64,000 nucleotides of DNA from positions 1 to 64,000 of the forward strand of contig NZ_RZNB01000006.1 in NCBI RefSeq assembly GCF_004078635.1, read 5' to 3'. How positions within the stretch are numbered: position 1 is the stretch's first letter; each line of letters opens with the position of its first letter. Positions 60,714 to 64,000 of this stretch are shown here, piece after piece. This stretch comes from Labedella phragmitis. Lineage in GTDB: Bacteria > Actinomycetota > Actinomycetes > Actinomycetales > Microbacteriaceae. The notes below the pieces were generated by a model, which was not told the DNA's origin, made no database searches, and saw only the letters and a list, made by a program, of their open reading frames with translations. Position numbers and translations under genes: made by a program.

Positions 60714-60870
60714 GCGACCGCCCCCTCTCCCATCCGGGCCGTGCGGAGTGCCCGTGAGGGAAGGTTATGTCACACCACCGACGGACTCGGGCTCAACATG
60801 AGGCCACCCGGTGACAACTTCATAACGATTCGACAACGTCGCTCGGTGCACACCGATGGGGACGAAAATG

Positions 60871-60909
60871 CACGTCGGCCCGCCCCTGGACAGGGGGCGG
60901 GCCGACGTG
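60871..60909 (-). terminator. Strong intrinsic terminator of pnp
   Basis: Perfect 16-bp arms (60871-60886 and 60894-60909) rich in G and C, 7-nt loop, 10 nt after the pnp stop. On the minus strand it is followed by CATTTTC, a short U-run, so this is a textbook rho-independent terminator, rare in this window. Confidence 0.85.
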
Positions 60910-60918
60910 ACGGGTGGA

Positions 60919-63177
60919 TCAGGCCTCGGAAGGCGCCTCGGCCGGAGCGGAGTCCGCGCCGTCCTCCTCGGCGACGACCGGCGCGAGGGAGAGCTTGCCC
61001 CGGTCATCGATCTTCGTGATCTCGACGAGGATCTTCTGGCCGACTCCGAGCACGTCCTCGACGTTCTCGACGCGCTTGCCGCCCGCCAACTTGCGGACCT
61101 CGGAGATGTGGAGCAGACCGTCCTTACCCGGAAGCAGGGAGACGAACGCACCGAACGTCGCGATCTTCACGACGGTTCCGAGGAACTGCTCGCCCACCTC
61201 GGGGTTGGTCGGGTTGGCGATCGCGTTCACCTGGGCACGGGCGGCTTCGGCCGACGGACCGTCGACGGCGCCGATGTAGACGGTGCCGTCCTCCTCGATG
61301 GAGATGTCGGCGCCGGTCTCGTCTTGGATCGCGTTGATCGTCTTGCCCTTCGGCCCGATCAGCTCGCCGATCTTGTCGACGGGGATCTGCACGCTGATGA
61401 CGCGCGGGGCCGTCGGAGCCATCTCGTCCGGCTGGTCGATCGCGGCGTTGAGCACCGCGAGGATCGTCATGCGGGCTTCCTTCGCCTGCGTGAGCGCGGC
61501 GGCGAGAACGGAAGCGGGAATGCCGTCGAGCTTCGTGTCGAGCTGGATCGCCGTGACGAACTCCGACGTTCCGGCGACCTTGAAGTCCATGTCGCCGAGC
61601 GCGTCCTCAGCGCCCAGGATGTCGGTCAGGGCCGCGTAGCGCGTCTGACCGTCGACGGTGTCGGACACGAGACCCATCGCGATGCCCGCGACCGGGGCGC
61701 GCAGCGGCACACCGGCGTTGAGCAGCGAGAGCGTCGACGCGCACACCGAACCCATGGACGTCGAGCCGTTCGAGCTCAGCGCCTCGGACACCTGGCGGAT
61801 CGCGTAGGGGAACTCCTCGCGAGCGGGAAGCACGGGGACGAGGGCGCGCTCGGCCAGGAAGCCGTGCCCGATCTCGCGGCGCTTCGGGCTGCCGACGCGG
61901 CCGGTCTCACCGGTCGAGTAGGGCGGGAAGTTGTAGTGGTGCAGGTAGCGCTTCGACTTCACCGGCGACAGCGAGTCGATCTGCTGCTCCATCTTGAGCA
62001 TGTTGAGCGTCGTGACACCGAGGATCTGCGTCTCGCCGCGCTGGAAGATGGCTGAACCGTGCACGCGAGGGATGACCTGCACCTCGGCGTCGAGCGGACG
62101 GATGTCGGCGAGCCCACGACCGTCGATGCGGACGCCCTCGGTGAGGATACGGCCACGCACGATCTTCTTGGTGACGGCCTTGTACGCCGCGCTCACCATG
62201 GGCGGAACCTCGCCGCCGAGCTCGCCGGCCTCGACCTTCTCCTGGATCTGAGCCTTGACGCGCTCCTTGAGTGCGTCGTCGGCGTTCTGGCGCTCGGTCT
62301 TGTCGGCGATCTGGTAGATCCCGACGAGTTCGTCGTGCGCGATCGCGTCGACGGCGGCGAAGGCGGCGTCCGAGTACGGCAGGAAGACCGGGTAGTCCTG
62401 GATCTCCTTGGCGCTCTGCGCAGCGAGTTCCGCCTGGGCCTTGACGAGGGCCGTGATGAAGGGCTTCGAGGCCTCGAGACCCTCGGCGACGACGGCCTCG
62501 TTCGGCTTGGTCGCTCCACCCTGGATGAGACCCCAGCTGTGCTCGGTCGCCTCGGCCTCCACCATCATGATGGCGACGTCCTCGGTACCGTTCTCGTCGG
62601 TGACGACCCGGCCGGCCACGATGATGTCGAAGACGGCGTCCTCGAGCTGAGCGGCCGTCGGGAACGCGACCCACTGGTCGCCGATCAGGGCGAGGCGCAC
62701 GCCGGCGATGGGGCCGGAGAACGGCAGACCGGAGATCTGCGTCGACGCGGAGGCCGCGTTGATCGCGAGGGCGTCGTAGAACTCGCCCGGGGCGATCGAG
62801 AGGACCGTGATGACGATCTGGACCTCGTTGCGGAGGCCATCGACGAACGACGGGCGCAGGGGCCGGTCGATCAGGCGGCAGACGAGGATCGCCTCGGTCG
62901 AGGGGCGGCCCTCTCGGCGGAAGAACGAGCCGGGGATCTTGCCGGCGGCGTAGCTGCGCTCCTCGACGTCGACCGTGAGGGGGAAGAAGTCGAAGCCGTC
63001 GCGCGGGTGCTTCCCGGCGCTCGTGGCCGAGAGGAGCATCGTGTCCTCGTCGAGGTACGCCGCGACGGCGCCCTGCGCCTGCTGGGCGAGACGGCCGGTC
63101 TCGAACCGGACGGTACGCGTGCCGAACTTGCCGTTATCGAGAACGGCTTCGGCGAATTTGATTTCAGGACCTTCCAT
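60919..63177 (-). CDS. pnp: Polynucleotide phosphorylase / guanosine pentaphosphate synthetase
   Basis: 752 residues. Two RNase PH domains (about 15-150 and 335-540), a helical domain between, then KH ([21 protein letters not shown]) and S1 ([32 protein letters not shown]) domains. It degrades RNA 3' to 5' using phosphate. Start ATG 63177. rpsO, often just upstream, is not here; a divergent surface-protein gene is. Confidence 0.96.
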   Translation of the reverse strand: MEGPEIKFAEAVLDNGKFGTRTVRFETGRLAQQAQGAVAAYLDEDTMLLSATSAGKHPRDGFDFFPLTVDVEERSYAAGKIPGSFFRREGRPSTEAILVCRLIDRPLRPSFVDGLRNEVQIVITVLSIAPGEFYDALAINAASASTQISGLPFSGPIAGVRLALIGDQWVAFPTAAQLEDAVFDIIVAGRVVTDENGTEDVAIMMVEAEATEHSWGLIQGGATKPNEAVVAEGLEASKPFITALVKAQAELAAQSAKEIQDYPVFLPYSDAAFAAVDAIAHDELVGIYQIADKTERQNADDALKERVKAQIQEKVEAGELGGEVPPMVSAAYKAVTKKIVRGRILTEGVRIDGRGLADIRPLDAEVQVIPRVHGSAIFQRGETQILGVTTLNMLKMEQQIDSLSPVKSKRYLHHYNFPPYSTGETGRVGSPKRREIGHGFLAERALVPVLPAREEFPYAIRQVSEALSSNGSTSMGSVCASTLSLLNAGVPLRAPVAGIAMGLVSDTVDGQTRYAALTDILGAEDALGDMDFKVAGTSEFVTAIQLDTKLDGIPASVLAAALTQAKEARMTILAVLNAAIDQPDEMAPTAPRVISVQIPVDKIGELIGPKGKTINAIQDETGADISIEEDGTVYIGAVDGPSAEAARAQVNAIANPTNPEVGEQFLGTVVKIATFGAFVSLLPGKDGLLHISEVRKLAGGKRVENVEDVLGVGQKILVEITKIDDRGKLSLAPVVAEEDGADSAPAEAPSEA

Positions 63178-63602
63178 TGAGGTCTTCTCTCCTTCGTTCA
63201 CCGGTGCCGACGCCGGCGTTGGACGCGGGCGGGCACCTCTGACGCGAAGCAGGAACAGGCAGTACATCCTCAGGCTGGTCAGCCTGGCTGATCTCCAGTA
63301 GAAAATCGCCGTACACCGGTACGGAAATCCACCACCGAGGACCAGCTTCCTGCCGGGCCTGCTCCGCGTTGCATCGGTGAGACCGGACGGTCGCACCACT
63401 CTTCAGGCTACCAGACGGGGCCTCCTTCGCCCCAGGGAGACGCGGGTCGACTCGTCGTGAGCTGCTCTCACCTTCTTCGCGTACCGGCGTCATGATCCAC
63501 CGCAAGTCGACTCTTCCCCTCGTAGGGGAACCCCGGCGGGTGTCGCGAGTCGCGCCGCCGGGCCTCTCCCCGTCTCCACCACGACGTCGAGGAGCGACAA
63601 CA
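63178..63602. other. 425-nt divergent region between pnp and a surface-protein gene
   Basis: No gene seen. It contains inverted repeats CAGGCT/AGCCTG (63271-63286) and CCGTAC/GTACGG (63309-63324) on the pnp side, which could structure the pnp leader (PNPase commonly controls its own message), and TTCCCC/GGGGAA (63514-63530) on the other side. Confidence 0.5.
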
Positions 63603-64000
63603 CATGCGATTCACCTCCCTCACCCGACTCGGTAGCGGACTCGGCGCTGCCCTGCTCGGCCTCACGGCCGCAGCCGCCGTTCCCGCCGCGGCTTCGGCCG
63701 CTGAGCTCGATGCGATCGATGCGATCGATGCCGTCAGCATCGTCGCCCCGAACCCTGATGATCCCTCGGCCCCGCTGTCCGTCGGCCAGGAGTTCACGGT
63801 CTCCGCCGAATGGAGCGTCGCCGACGACGCACGACCGGGCGACACCTTCGCGCTCGAGTTCCCCTCGCCCATCTCGCTGGCGTGGGCGCAGGAGTTCGAT
63901 CTCCGCGACCCCGATGGCGCCGTCGTCGGGACGTGCGAGGCGGCGGCCCAGTCGATCCGGTGCACCCTCGGCGACTACGTCCTCGACCACGACGACGTCC
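63603..64000 (+). CDS. Secreted Ig-like surface protein, 3' truncated by window edge
   Basis: 132 codons visible. Sec signal peptide with cut near AAASA-AE (about residue 32), then a (DAI)n repeat and a beta-rich domain with VGQEFTVSAEWSV, GDTFALEFPSP, FDLRDPDGAVVGTC and RCTLGDYV. These fit the SdrG/ClfA-type Ig-like adhesin domain (Big_8-like) found at the start of wall-linked proteins. GAGGAG precedes the ATG. Wall-anchor and repeats would lie past 64000. Confidence 0.78.

Noticed and set aside
63490-63602. Possible c-di-AMP (ydaO-type) riboswitch before the surface-protein gene
   Set aside because: GGGGAACCCC resembles part of the motif, but the other conserved segments (such as CCGAATCC and GGGTGAATCC) are missing.

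Overview
This window is a high-GC actinobacterial chromosome segment with GTG starts in many genes and ATGA/GTGA overlaps throughout. Gene content (SatD-like regulator, PriA, DUF1844, DUF3046, ClgR-like regulator, LexA with a divergent LysM protein, RNase J, FtsK) fits the order Micrococcales, most likely the family Microbacteriaceae. The genus cannot be read from the sequence. I see no rRNA, tRNA, CRISPR array, transposase or phage gene.

Region 1 (1-10211, mostly minus strand): the tail of an unknown plus-strand gene converges on tyrS across a perfect 28-bp-arm hairpin. A SatD-like regulator and a small membrane protein follow on the plus strand. Then comes the minus-strand arginine operon argC-argJ-argB-argD-argF-argH, ending in a 3-methyladenine DNA glycosylase (mpg). 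argR and argG, which usually sit between argF and argH in actinobacteria, are absent.

Region 2 (10212-21333, plus strand) is the accessory centre of the window. It is an operon of a CodB-like permease, a HyuA-like hydantoinase/oxoprolinase, three tandem DUF917 (S-methyl-thiohydantoin desulfurase-like) paralogues, a PucR-type regulator, a 22-codon ORF coupled on both sides, and a zinc alcohol dehydrogenase. Next is a MurA-like enzyme fused to an N-terminal XRE helix-turn-helix, with a 16-bp perfect palindrome over its likely promoter. The block separates argC from pheT, which lie close together in actinobacteria such as Mycobacterium tuberculosis.

Region 3 (21335-35705, mostly minus strand): pheS-pheT, a four-gene gluABCD-type amino-acid ABC transporter placed between trmH and pheS, trmH-rplT-rpmI-infC (infC starts with ATC), a DUF1844 gene, an SseB-domain gene, and the histidine cluster hisC-hisB-hisH-priA. 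It ends with a LysM membrane protein divergent from lexA.

Region 4 (36008-49292): lexA, hflX, a methyltransferase, dapF, miaA, miaB, recX-recA (perfect SOS box upstream), DUF3046, a ClgR-like regulator, a CinA C-terminal-domain protein, pgsA and ftsK. This is a conserved actinobacterial DNA-repair and division block.

Region 5 (49381-64000): a GNAT, a MacB-like ABC export trio, RNase J, dapA, an OsmC peroxiredoxin with an unusual leader, a TIGR01777-type epimerase, a TPR-like membrane protein, dapB, another GNAT, a histidine phosphatase, an aldo/keto reductase, pnp with a strong terminator, and the start of a secreted Ig-like surface protein cut by the window edge.

The backbone supplies translation (tyrS, pheST, infC-rpmI-rplT), arginine, histidine and lysine/DAP biosynthesis (dapA, dapB, dapF), the SOS response and RNA decay. 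The best candidate for an undescribed system is region 2: the hydantoin/DUF917 operon and the adjoining HTH-MurA fusion.
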